A stretch of DNA of 64,000 nucleotides from Oreohelix idahoensis (lineage: Eukaryota; Mollusca; Gastropoda; Stylommatophora; Oreohelicidae), in the NCBI GenBank assembly GCA_024509875.1, contig JAMPIV010022935.1:744001-808000 (forward strand), read 5' to 3'. Position 1 is the stretch's first letter, and each line of letters begins with the position of its first letter. Under the pieces are notes generated by a model, which saw only the letters and a program-made list of their open reading frames with translations, made no database searches and was not told the DNA's origin. Of this stretch, positions 10,788 through 21,236 are shown in pieces. The position numbers were made by a program, and so were the translations under genes.

Positions 10788-11377
10788 TCTTGCCAAGTAT
10801 ATAGACAACACGTACGCATCACAAGTCTTTGATTTCAATTACTTTCTTCATTCGGTTTTGTTTTATGAAATGTATATTACCTCTCGTCATATCATGATAT
10901 CTAACAATGTCAAATAAATTACGTACAATATCCACCACTAATATTTATTGCATTAATCAGGGGATAGTGTGAACGCAGTCCCTCTAACGAAAAAAATACG
11001 CACCAGAGTCACCCGCATTTGGGGTGATCGCAGGGGTCAACCCAACCGGAGTGCAATCGAAGGGCCTCAACCTGGGAGCTCCTTTTTTTTCTGGTCTCCG
11101 TTCTCTGATTAAAAATTTAAAAAAACAATACAACTTTATTCACATTCCGTGGAAATTTACAAATTTACAAAGACGTGCATTGTTTCGTTGGCAATAATAG
11201 TTAACAAATACAGGTATAATACCACTCCTTCACATACACATTTATACTTGCACCCATATGTTATACTTGTTCAATTTCTCTTGATGAAAGGGCATAATTA
11301 AATTGCTATCGAATAATGTTAAAGACATTCACGACTGTTTGCGCCTTCTAAAAAGTCGCTACTTTAGTTTCGCGCCC
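10788..11377. other. no recognisable gene
   Basis: AT-rich sequence without coding or structural signal that I can name, up to the LINE target duplication at 11378. Confidence 0.4.
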
Positions 11378-11391
11378 TTTTTTCCTGATCC
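11378..11391. repeat. left target duplication of the RTE-like LINE
   Basis: TTTTTTCCTGATCC here and TTTTATCCTGATCC at 14955-14968 differ at one base and bracket the LINE exactly, with the CTTACTTACTTAG tail next to this copy. Confidence 0.75.
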
Positions 11392-11500
11392 TTACTTACT
11401 TAGTCGTTCCCCTTCTACTGTGAGGTGTAGAGGTTTGGAAGAGAGAGCGCCAGACTATCCTATCGGCTGTCTTCCTCCTGACCTGGTTCCATTCTAGTCC

Positions 11501-13471
11501 TCAGTCCTTCAAAGATTGTCTAATGTTGTCCTCCCAGCGGACTCTGGGTCGTCCTCGGGGTCTGGATCCTTGGCTCTTTGTTTCCCATGCTAGTCGTGGT
11601 ATCCGATCTTCTCCCATTCTGCAGACATGGCCAAACCATCTTAATTGGGACTGTTCTACTTGGGTCTGCAGGGGGTGGGATTTTAGGCCTCGACGTATCG
11701 TCTGGTTGCGGACGATGTCTCTTCTTGTTACTTCAACCACCTTCCTCAGATACCTCATTTCTGAGGTTTGGATCTGGCTTTTGTGGGTTGTAGTCATTGC
11801 CCATGACTCGCATCCATATGTCAAGACTGGGACATAGGTGGAGTGGTATACAGCCATCTTCGTTTTCTTACCAACCTCTCTCTTGCTGAGGAATCCTCGA
11901 TTTATGGCCTGAAAAAGTCTCACAGCTGCTGCTTTTCGAGTGGCCAACTCTTCTTTGATGCCCCCCTTTCGGTCTATAATAGCTCCAAAGTATTTAAAGT
12001 GGTCGACCTGCTCCAGGACCTGTTCTCCCAGCTTAATCTGATGTCTTCTTTCTTCTCGTGATATCACCATGGATTTTGTTTTAGAGCTGCTTATGACCAT
12101 CCCTCTCTTCTCCAGCTCTTCCTTCCAGACTTGCAGGTTGGATTGGAGATGTGCCTCTGATTTAGCAATCAGGGCAACATCATCAGCAAATGCTAGCTCT
12201 GAAATACACACCTGTCTCATCTTCCAGTACCCCACTGAATACTTTCTTGTTCTCTCCTTACATGCCTTGATGACATCGTCCATGAGGAGTATGAAAAGAT
12301 AAGGTGACAGGATATCACCTTGTCTTACACCAGTGGTGGTCCTGAACTCTTCTGACTTATGGTTTGCTGTCCTCACATAATTTCTGCAAGACTTGTAGAA
12401 GCTCTGTATAGCATGAATCAGAGGTTCTGGAATGTTCTTCCTTGCCAAACAGTCCCAAAGTTTGCTCCAGGGGACCCTGTCAAACGCCTTTTCCAGATCT
12501 ATGAAACAAAGATGGATCTCACTCTTATACTCAAGGGCCTTTTCACTCAGTGTCTGAGTGTGAAGATTAGGTCTTGAGTACTTCGGTTTGCTCGGAATCC
12601 GCACTGGATCTCATCCAATTGTGGCTCAGCTAGGCGTCGGAGGCTCTGCTCTAGGATTCTAGAGTAGATTTTACCAGGGACACTGAGAAGGGATATGCCT
12701 CTATGGTTTCCACATTGTCAATTGTCACCCTTTTTGAAAATTGGTGTTATGATGGCAATCTCCCAATCCTTTGGTATGGTCTTGTTGCACCATGCTGCCT
12801 GTAGGACTCTTAAGAGTAATAGGTCGCCTGATGCTCCTATGTACTTAACCATTTCTGGTGTTATACCATCATGCCCTGCTGCTTTGCCCATCTTGATTTT
12901 CTCCAGTGCTGCCTTCAGTTTTTCCATCTTTATGTCATCTTCACCATCATTGGTTTTCTCTTCTGTGCTAGTGGTTATCATTTCTGATGCTTAACCATTC
13001 TCACCATCCAGGAGTTCTGAGAAATATTCTTTCCATCGTTCTATTACTTCCTTCGGGGCAGTAAGCAATTTGCCTTGCTTGTCCTTTATAAATTTGAGAG
13101 GGCATTGTTTTTCATTCCTCGTGTTCTTTATGGTCTTATAGAACAATTTCTGGTTTTCTTGCGCATCTTTTTCTAGCTTTTCTCCAAATTCTTCCCAGGA
13201 CTTCTGTTTTGCTGCTAGCACCTTGTTCTTTGCTTCTGTTCTGAGTATCACATATTCTCTATATTTCTCTATTTGTCCTGCTGTGTTTTTAGCACCTAAG
13301 TATTGTTTCCATGCCATTTTCTTCTCTCTTATTTTCGCTTTGACTTCCTCTGTCCACCAAGGTGTCCTCTTTCTCTTGTTCCCAAGTCGGACTTCACCAC
13401 ATGCTTCTGCAGCAGCTGTCTTTATGATGTCCTTGAATTTAAGCCAGAAGGTTTCCAAGTCATCAGGCTGT
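11501..13471 (-). pseudogene. LINE reverse transcriptase with linker and C-terminal domain
   Basis: Minus-strand coding, interrupted. From 13471 down: a basic linker, then the RT start with GKAAGHDGITPEMVKYIG (near 12860) and PIFKKGD (near 12730). Next come the RT core with IDLEKAFDRVPW and AFADDVALIAKSE, whose ADD is the catalytic motif, and a C-terminal QLRWFGHVCRM ... GRPRVRWEDNIRQ block. Breaks: an in-frame TAA at about 12991-12993, a stop after KKGDN near 12718 and a frame change near 12550. The protein would have reverse-transcribed its own RNA at the nicked target site; this copy cannot make it. Confidence 0.88.
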
Positions 13472-13570
13472 TCAGATATCACAGCTCCGGCTTAAACAGA
13501 CACAACGCAACCAACGTCCTTTTTAGGACGAACGAGCAAGAAGAAGAAAAAGAAAAAAAATCAGGTTGTT
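13462..13570 (+). mobile_element. short poly(A)-tailed retroinsertion inside the LINE
   Basis: About 87 bases (13473-13559) interrupt the LINE linker. The flanks TCAGGCTGTTC (13462-13472) and TCAGGTTGTTC (13560-13570) are an 11-bp duplication with one difference; the LINE reading resumes across it. The insert ends GGACGAACGAGCAAGAAGAAG plus A-rich tail, so it is oriented plus. The same GAACGAG-AAGAAG terminal motif occurs at the 3' end of the RNase H LINE near 58155-58180, suggesting an extremely 5'-truncated LINE of that type. Confidence 0.65.
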
Positions 13571-13610
13571 CTTCTGTGTTGCTCACCGCGGCAGCAATAA
13601 GCCCCTGATA

Positions 13611-13894
13611 CTTACTTACTTAGTCGTTCCCCTTCTACAGTGAGGTGTAGAGGTTTGGAAGAGAGAGCGCCAGACTATTCTATCGGCTGTCTTCCTCCTG
13701 GCCTGGTTCCATTCTAGTCCTCGGTCCTTCAAACATTGTCTAATGTTGTCCTCCCAGCGGACTCTGGGTCGTCCTCGGGGTCTGGATCCTTGGCTCTTTG
13801 TTTCCCATGCTTGTCGTGGTATCCGATCTTCTCCCATTCTGCAGACATGGCCAAACCATCTTAGTTGGGACTGTTCTACTTGGGTCTGTAGGGC
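13611..13894 (-). mobile_element. 5'-truncated copy of the same LINE family nested in the LINE
   Basis: 284 bases nearly identical to 11391-11675, the 3' end of the host LINE, including the CTTACTTACTTAG tail. Perfect 17-bp target duplication GCAATAAGCCCCTGATA at 13594-13610 and 13895-13911. It carries only the C-terminal GRPRVRWEDN coding block. The host reading resumes on the far side. Confidence 0.92.
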
Positions 13895-13911
13895 GCAATA
13901 AGCCCCTGATA

Positions 13912-14829
13912 TCTGGTCTTAATTTCTGGCTCTCTCAGCTTGTAGGTCTTAATGCTCATTTCTCCCGTTCGTTTACTTAGTTTCTTGCGTGATGTTAGGC
14001 AGTTCCTAGGCTGAGCAACTCTTTCAGTTGTTCTTTTGATTGTAAGCAGGTAGTGATCACTTCCAATCTCTGGCCCCATTCAGACTCTAGCATCCCGGAC
14101 ATATTTGAATGAGTTCCTCCTAACAATGGCATAGTCGATCACTGACTTCTCATTCTTTGTTGGTTCACATCTAGTGTATGCATGTATGCGCTTATGGGGG
14201 AACTTTGTGTTTGTAATGATCAGATTCTGCTCAGTGCAGAATGTAAGGAGTCGCTTTCCATTGTCATTGAGAGTATCTTCTCCTTATCTTCCGATAACTC
14301 CAATCCATCTAGCATGGTCATTTCCAACTCTGGCATTGAAATCTCCGAGCATGATAATTTCATCTAGGCAGTCATCCACTGTCCTTTGAAGCAGCTCGAA
14401 GAATTCCTCCTTGACCTCTGCTCTCTCATCCTCATTTGACCCATACACTATGACCAGGTTGACTATGGTTTCTCCTTCTTTTAGTTTTACAACCATAATG
14501 CGCTCCGAGACAAAGTTCCCTCCCTTGATACTTTCTTTTTGGTTTTTGGCCACAATGCAACCCACACCCCCTTTAGCTCTTTCAGATGTGGGTACACCAC
14601 TGTAGAGCAGCGTGTTGCCTTCGAGAACCATGACTCCTTGTCCTTTTTTCTTTGTTTCCGTTATAGCCAGGATTTCTAGTTTTGCTTTCCTCATCTCTTC
14701 CACAGCTCCTCTTCTTTCCCATTTATACTTCTTGTGTTCCAAGTTCCATAAGATTCCATAGGTCGTAGTCCGTTCCAGTTCGTCGCCTTCAGAATTAGTC
14801 CGGTTTTCTCTCGTAGTTCTCGTAATCAA
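13912..14829 (-). pseudogene. LINE apurinic/apyrimidinic-type endonuclease domain
   Basis: Minus-strand reading from 14829: LEILAITETKKKG (metal-binding E block), GGVGCIVAKN, VNLVIVYGSNEDE, MLGDFNARVGND, and in a shifted frame near 14070 GSDHYLLTIK, the conserved SDH of APE-type nucleases. A stop and frame change lie between about 14284 and 14170. The domain would nick target DNA for target-primed reverse transcription. N-terminal residues before 14829 are in the leader. Confidence 0.85.
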
Positions 14830-14954
14830 AAGTTTAAAGCAAACAGGTGATTGGCCTGTTGTGCCTTTGCATGTGGAGGGGCTGCCTCCTTACGGCCTCC
14901 ATGCAGGCCGCCCTCATCTTTTTTCAGCCAGGCTTGGGACCGGCCTAGGCGCAG

Positions 14955-14968
14955 TTTTATCCTGATCC
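14955..14968. repeat. right target duplication of the RTE-like LINE
   Basis: TTTTATCCTGATCC, partner of 11378-11391 with one mismatch. Confidence 0.75.
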
Positions 14969-15376
14969 GAAGGCAATAAATCTGTTAACAGGTGAGCACA
15001 GGTATCGTTTACTTTTGCGGGAAATAACAGCTGACTTTGGCAAGAAAAACACGACCTTTAAACCAGTTTACAAGCATTCCTGATAAGCGAAGGACAAAGA
15101 TAACACTGGTATACACACATTTTGGTGCCTTAAATTTTATAGCTGTTCTTGGGTAATTTTGGGTTGCTGATTCCAAAAATGTAATCAGATTTTTTCTATC
15201 AGCTCTAGTTTTTGAGATAACTAAGAATGACCATATTAGTAAGGCAATTGTTATGTACAATCCTAGATAATAAAGTGCTATTAGTGGCATTTTGACTTTA
15301 GTCTGCATTCATATTATATGTAATTGCTGTGCATATATTACCAAAAATGTAATAAAACTTTATCACTAGCACTTGT
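14969..15376. other. region downstream of the unnamed gene family copy
   Basis: A 99-codon minus-strand ORF (15009-15308) with a hydrophobic N-terminal stretch is present but I recognise no family, and it is probably chance or trailing sequence of the element next door. Part of this region (about 15160-15225) matches 17374-17440 in inverted orientation. Confidence 0.35.
15193..15225. repeat. inverted repeat arm (3' side of unnamed gene)
   Basis: CAGCTCTAGTTTTTGAGATA is the exact complement of TATCTCAAAAACTAGAGCTG at about 17379. Weaker similarity extends outward on both sides (TTGGAATCAGCA against TTGGATTGAGCA), so the arms look like diverged terminal or subterminal inverted repeats bracketing 15377-17069. 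Confidence 0.6.
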
Positions 15377-17069
15377 TTAGTCAACACGCAAAAAGGATCT
15401 TTTCGAGGACTTCCTGGAATGTGATATGCCCGGACAGTCACGCTTAAGGGTCCAACAGTAATCTGCCATCATGTGGGCATCCCAAAGTCCCTGGTATCTC
15501 TCTTCCATTGTTTTTATACCTTGGTGAAATCTTTCACCTTGCTCCTCACTAAGGTCGCCAAGATTCTCCAGAAATAAATGTAAATGGTTATAGAGGTAGT
15601 GCAATTTTATGCTCATGTTGCATCCAAGTTCACAAAAACTCGACAGCATGTTTCCAACTAATTCAGAATAATTGTCTGCTTTAAAGTTACCCAGAAAGTT
15701 TTGTACAACTAAAACAAATGATGACCAGGCTGTGGACTCTCTTTTGTTCATGGAATCAATAAAATTTGGATCGTTTATTAACTTTCTAATTTGAGGTCCA
15801 TCAAAAATTCCAGCTTTAAGTTTGTCTATGCTCAATTCTGGAAACTTTCTGCATAAGTAATTAAAACAGGTACCATCTTTGTTCAGTGCCTTAACAAATT
15901 GCTTCATCAAGCCAAGCTTTATATGTAATGGTGGCAGTAGAACTTTTTTTCGATCAATGAGATGCTTATTGACAATAATTTTTTCTCCAACTTTAAATTC
16001 ATCCCTCAACGGCCACTATTTCTTTGTCCAGTGCATATCTTTTGCCCTGCTATCCCACAAACATATAAAGCATGGATATTTGGTGAATCCCATTTGCTGG
16101 CCAAGCAAGAAGTTCATCATTTTAAGATCTACACAAACCATCCGGTTATGTTCTAAATACTTTAATTTTTCCAGAACTGTGCTTATTGTAGCATACTCCT
16201 CCTTCATTGTAGTAGAATGAGCAATTGGAATTGAGCCGTATTTGTTACCATTGTGTAAGAGAACACCCTTCAAACTTCTTTTAGAGCTGTCAATGAAAAG
16301 TCGCCACTCATATGGTGTATAACTTACACCCAGTTTGTTAACAAGACCTCCTACATTAGTACAAAACACAAGGTTGTTTTCTTTACAAAAGAATGGAATA
16401 AAACCTTGCTCTCTGCTGCGATAAAATGTAACCTTTGTTTCAGCAGTCAGTAATTTTTTTTCTTTCAATCTTGAAGCCAAAAGTTCTGAAGATTCCTTGG
16501 AGAGATATAGATCTCGGATTAGATCATTTAGTTCAAGCTGGTCGAAGCGTTGAGCATCTGAAAAATCATCTTCGAAATCACTATCACTGTCACTTGTCGT
16601 TCCACATGCCACTGCTGTCTCATCTTCTAGCAGGGAATCCGAAATCTGACTGAAAGTTGGAATTGGTATGTCATCTCCGTGTGGAACAGGTCGCCTAGCA
16701 GAATCTAAATCTGGATATTTCCACTTTTTGTGATTTTTTCCCATTAATTCCCTTAATATTCACAACACAGAAATAACAGTTATCATAGTGGTTCTTGGGC
16801 TGTCTCCAAACCATTGGAATTCCAAATTTTAAACATTTTCTTTTCCCACAAGTCCACTGTCGCAGGTGTTCAACACATGTTTTGCAAACAATATGAGGAG
16901 CCCAAGACTTGTCCTGGTCACTTAGTTTTACTTTAAAGTAAGCAAAGTATGCCTTTTTCACAAAAACAGTAATATGCTTCCTATGTTCTTCTTTGAAAGT
17001 GTACTCTCCACAAATATAACAAAATAAATGCGGTGAAAGAAAACATGCTCTTCTTGAAGATGATGCCAT
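15377..17069 (-). pseudogene. Broken copy of an unnamed multicopy gene family with N-terminal Cys motifs
   Basis: Minus strand, about 560 residues. The N-terminal part (17069-16740) has paired cysteines (FCYICGEY, HIVCKTCVEHL, CYFCVVNIKG) like a zinc-binding head. The middle has the block EWRLFIDSSKRSLKGVLLHN and LGQQMGFTKYPCFICLWDSR. The C-terminal part has LLPPLHIKLGLMKQFVK, EQGERFHQGIKTMEERYQG and MADYCWTLKRDCP. I recall this protein family as present in many near-identical copies in fish and invertebrates, without an assigned function. Breaks: a frameshift near 16735 and an in-frame stop at 16016-16018. Flanking inverted repeats and copy number in relatives suggest a mobile gene, but no known transposase triad is obvious to me. 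Confidence 0.7.
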
Positions 17070-17259
17070 TCTCTGTTAGAAGTGTAATAAAATAAGTAGC
17101 ATACTAACATGCATGCAGTGGCTTAAAATCTAAAAAAGGCAATTCTGGGAAGATTCTTGGAAAACTGAAACTGAGAGTAAACAAGCAGTTTTCTTTTGTA
17201 AAGGACTAGACAGCAATAGTTTTTTTTTTTACATAGCCTTATATAGAAAATATTGTAAT

Positions 17260-17348
17260 AATACAGGGTGACCCAAAAAAATGGGCCCGCGCGCGCACAA
17301 AAAGTGCGCGCGCGGGCCCGTTTTTTTTTTTATGGGTCACCCCGTATT
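17260..17348. mobile_element. palindromic MITE-like hairpin
   Basis: Left end AATACAGGGTGACCCA (17260-17275) pairs with TGGGTCACCCCGTATT (17333-17348), one mismatch. The inner arms GGGCCCGCGCGCGCAC and GTGCGCGCGCGGGCCC pair perfectly around an AAAAA loop (17299-17303). The whole 89 bases fold on themselves; A-run and T-run separate outer and inner arms. TACAGGGTG termini with a flanking TA are typical of DNA-transposon-derived MITEs; the family is not identifiable. Confidence 0.75.
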
Positions 17349-17373
17349 AATGAAATACAAAAATGTCTGTATC

Positions 17374-17440
17374 TCAAAAACTAGAGCTGCTACAGACAAG
17401 TAAATGTGATATTTGGATTGAGCAGGCCTCATTTATGTAC
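17374..17440. repeat. inverted repeat arm (5' side of unnamed gene)
   Basis: TATCTCAAAAACTAGAGCTG at about 17379-17398, partner of 15193-15225. It lies just outside the hairpin at 17260-17348, so the hairpin sits inside the inverted-repeat interval. Confidence 0.6.
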
Positions 17441-20400
17441 AATCAAGAGAAAATTGTTTGGAAGCAAAAATTTTTGTTGTTGTTGTAGTGCTGTGTAATT
17501 TGCTAGAAAATAGCTTCGTGCAAAATACTATTCCAGTGTGGATTTTCATTGTTTTATTCTATTATTTTGCTTTGTAACTGCCGTTACAAAACAGAATCAT
17601 CATTTGTGGAAAATATTACCGAAGGTGACACATTCACTAATTAAATATCTGAAACTCTCTGCAGCTTAGACAGTCATAATTAAAAGAAAGTATACAGGAG
17701 AAATTAAAGATTTTATCCACCTAATTTCATTTTAGTAGCTCCCCGCCCTCCCAGCGCCCCTCCCCCCCGCCCCCGCGTTAATTTATGGTTGATCTAATTG
17801 TTTCATGTGGTATTCGTGTGACTAAGATTGTCATTCTCCGTATAATGTTTTTGTGAAAGAATTATCACCAACTTTGCACTGTTTCTTTCATACAGGTTTG
17901 TTTATTTATTTTTAAAAAAAAACGCTGCACGGAGTGACTAAAAAATGGAACATTCCTTTGCGCATCTAATGAATTCTGTTAATGAACTGCGCAGAGCGTG
18001 TGGTAATAGAACATTAACTTTAAAAGAGAGACTCACAAAACGCAAATCACTGATGTGTTCAGACTATGCTACTGACTTACTGTTAATTTTTGGTATAAAT
18101 GTGTTGACTCGGCAACAGTTTGTTCACACTTGGACGAGGTACTAACCAAACACAAAATCATACCACAGCCTTATCATAGCAGATCATTTATAGGGAATCA
18201 CTGCCACAAATATCTAACATCGAAGGTTTATAAGATCTCACAAAAGCAATAATTAGACGAACATGGATGCTTACAAACAATACAGATATCACGGACATGG
18301 CTTTTATTGCTAGAGAACAGTTTGACTCAATTAAGCTTTTGAAAAAGTACACAACAACATCTCACTCAGCAAATCTATATGTCAAGAATCTATCTCATCA
18401 ATACAATCATCAATACAGACATACACGAATTTGTTCAGAAAATTCTTCCCCAATAGGACAATCCCTAAACAGCATATATTAGAAAAACACTGCACAAACT
18501 GGATCAGAAATCATGGTTTTCGAATGGGCATGCATGGAGAACAAAGTGGAGAATTTGTACATTCAACAGTATCTAAGATTGCGGTATTAGAAACGTAAGT
18601 TCACAGTTGAAATTTATAATGGGAACGCATTTGCTACAAATTTCTCCAGCTGTCAATGTACAAATTCCCCCCAGGAAAAAACGAAAGCGTGAATGATTTA
18701 TGAGAGAAATTTTGGGGCCTGGGCAGATTTATGTACATTCAGCGTGTTTGTGTATATAATATTGTGAATGGTAATAGTCATATCTCTGATATTTTGTGCG
18801 TATGCATAAAATAAATTATATAATTATTTTGTTTTAACAGAATATTTTCAAATTCTTTTTTACGATGTACAGCATCAACAATGTTACTTTAAAAAAAAAA
18901 AAAATGATCAGTATTAGTTTATGCCTACGCACTCTGTATAGTACAAGTAATAGAGATTTAACCAAGATTAATTGCTTGTCAGTTCATCTTTTGATAACTC
19001 CTACTTGAAGCATGCTGCTAATAATTTTCATCGATGTCCATTTTCTATAACATATCTATTTTATATTAATGTATAAATTGAGTACAATTTATGTATTCTG
19101 TTAATGTCATTGCGTAACAATGACGACATATTAAAACTGGAAACAAATTACTTTTAGCATTTTTTCAGACTCTCGTATCTTCTGTTGTAACTATAGTACA
19201 ATGTTAGTTTTTAAACAGAAACTTAGAGTAACATACTAACTATCACCAAAAGCCACTTTAAAACTGGAGTTTCCAACGATAAATTTACAGCGAAGGTTTA
19301 ATTACCCTCTATCGAATGTTTAGTGCGCTTGGATTGGAATTCCCGAACGCCTGTAAGAATTTTACCCTGTGACCGAACTGTAGCAGAAAAAAAACGCGGG
19401 TAACAAAAAAGCGCGTTGACAAACAGCCGTGGCATTAGGATTATTTCCAGTTTGTAAAATAGTTTTTTATTTTTTTAATAATGTACCCATCACAGACACA
19501 TACACATACACTTACAAGCCCACAAAACGTTTTTCTACTGCTACTATTTATGACTTTCAGCGTTGGCGTTAGTATTTCAGTGGTTTTCTTGGTTTGGTTT
19601 GTTTGAAGTTAACGACGACAACGGATCTCGGGCCTTCTAGTCCCATAAAGAACCGTTGCTCGTAAATCTACAGGGGTGTCAAACATCTCCTAGATTTAGA
19701 ATCTGGCGCGAAATGCCAAGGTCAGGACACATTCACAGAGCAAATTTAGTGAATGTAACGTATTCTTAGAGGCGTATCGTGAACAACTCTACAAAGCTGA
19801 GTATTATTGAAATTTTTCTTCCCTTACAGGTGTGATAGGTACTGCTTGTGTCAGGAATCCAGTTTAGAAAATTTGCATAATAAAAAGCAACACACTTGTA
19901 AATTTAACGTAAATGGAGAAAAAGTTATGACTTGTATAGTTTGTAAGCTAGGGGCGTTAACCTATAATAAAGGTCAACGGTAGAGTTTTTACGTCCCTTG
20001 AGATATACTTGAGAAAAGAATGTTTGGAATTTTTTTCTTTACTGCTAAGCCTCCTGAGGTTGTACCAAGATGATAAATAACTTACAACCTTTCCAAAGGA
20101 ATGTCCAAAACGCTGGAGAAAACCGCATCCAAATCGGTTCAGCCGTTCTTGAGTTATGAGGTAACAGACAGTCAGACATTGCCTTTTATATATGTAGAGA
20201 TTCCTGCAAAAGCGCTTCTTGGATGTTACTCATTTACATAGTTTGAATTTTTTAAAAATGGAATTCGAAAAATCGCCATTCCATGGTCAATATACAATAT
20301 AGCTGTATCGCTGGGACTTCGTTGGTGACTGTAAATGTTGTGAGAAAATTGTACCATCTCTTATAACTTTGCTGCACGCATTGTGAGAACCATCGTAATA

Positions 20401-20648
20401 TTGAGTAAGAAGATATAAAGGATTATGCGAAAGGGGAAGGGGTAGGGAAAATTGGGATTTGTAGAGAACTGTGGAAAATCAATTAAATGTTTTATACACA
20501 TTTATAAATGATATGAAGAATGTAAACGATCGATTAAACATAAAGTGGATAAAACAAGATGAAAGTGTGTTTAATACATATGTTAAGAGCGTCTGGAGGG
20601 TCAATAATAATATGCTATGTATCAAACCTTGAGGTTTTGTATAGAATT
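17441..20648. other. intergenic region without recognised gene
   Basis: Mostly AT-rich. A 66-codon ORF at 17945-18145 and a 71-codon ORF at 18267-18482 show no family I know. A stretch at about 20120-20205 (ATCCAAATCGGTTCAGCCGT, then a GACAGTCAGACA and TATATATGTAGA end) resembles the 3' ends of several invertebrate LINE and SINE families. A CCCGCCC-rich patch lies at 17745-17776. Confidence 0.4.
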
Positions 20649-20756
20649 TATGGTTTGAAAAGTACAAGCAGTTTTTAAAAAACACAAATATGGCGTAAAT
20701 AATTTAAGTTCAGTATTAACGATCAATACAGTAGAATGTAAGAAACGTTTTAGTTT

Positions 20757-20943
20757 CAGGCATCGTCGTCATCATCATTATCATCATCATCACCACCACC
20801 ACCATCATCATCATCACCACCATCATCACTATAATCATCATCATCACTACCATCATCACTTTATTCATCATCATCACCACCATCATCGTCATCACAACCA
20901 CTATCATCATCATCGTCGACATCATTATACCACCATCATTACT

Positions 20944-21028
<85 letters not shown>

Positions 21029-21058
21029 CCATCATCATCCCCACCTTCATCATCATCA
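20757..21058. repeat. CAT/ATC microsatellite array, copy 1 (uninterrupted)
   Basis: About 300 bases of CAT units with CAC, CGT, TAT and ACC variants, including landmarks ATCACTATAATC, TCATCACAACCACTATC, ATCGTCGACATC and CATCATCCCCACC. The same landmarks in the same order flank the three LTR insertions in copy 2. Chance ORFs here (poly-Met) are not genes. Confidence 0.95.
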
Positions 21059-21231
21059 CTAATTTATGGTTTAAAAAGTACAAGCTGTTTTTTAAAAACA
21101 CAAATTTGGCGTAAATAATTTAAGTTCAGTATTAACGATCAATACAGTAGAATGTAAGAAACGTTTTAGTTTCAGGCATCGTCGTCATCATCATTATCAT
21201 CATCATCACCACCACCACCATCATCATCATC

Positions 21232-21236
21232 ATCAC
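21232..21236. repeat. left ATCAC target duplication of element B
   Basis: ATCAC directly before the opening TG of the B 5' LTR; partner at 38686-38690 directly after the closing CA of the B 3' LTR. Confidence 0.9.

Larger units (their letters stand above)
11392..14954 (-). mobile_element. Full-length RTE-like non-LTR retrotransposon (minus strand)
   Basis: Endonuclease coding is at 13912-14829 and RT at 11501-13482, both minus strand, with a short tetranucleotide tail (AAGT repeats read on the minus strand) at the 3' end near 11392 and a 5' leader with CCCAAGCCTGGCTGAAAAAA near 14920. It is flanked by 14-bp target duplications (11378-11391 and 14955-14968, one mismatch). Removing two later insertions leaves about 3.2 kb, the usual size of RTE-clade elements, so this copy is complete at both ends. 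The exact clade is inferred from layout, tail and C-terminal GRPRVRWEDN motif. Confidence 0.85.
20649..21236. repeat. tandemly duplicated block containing a CAT microsatellite
   Basis: 20649-20760 (TTTATGGTTTGAAAAGTACA ... TTTCAGGCATCG) is repeated at 21063-21182 with few changes, each copy followed by an imperfect CAT/CAC array. Copy 1 of the array runs 20757-21058. Copy 2 starts at about 21180 and continues in pieces at 38686-38765, 44471-44574 and 54674-54715, separated by LTR elements B, E and D. Array 1 reproduces the junction sequences of copy 2 without the elements. Confidence 0.88.

Noticed and set aside
11523..13608. Plus-strand ORFs of 70-104 codons across the LINE
   Set aside because: Antisense shadows of the minus-strand RT and endonuclease reading.
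20716..20925. Met/Val-rich ORF
   Set aside because: Minus-strand translation of the CAT array.
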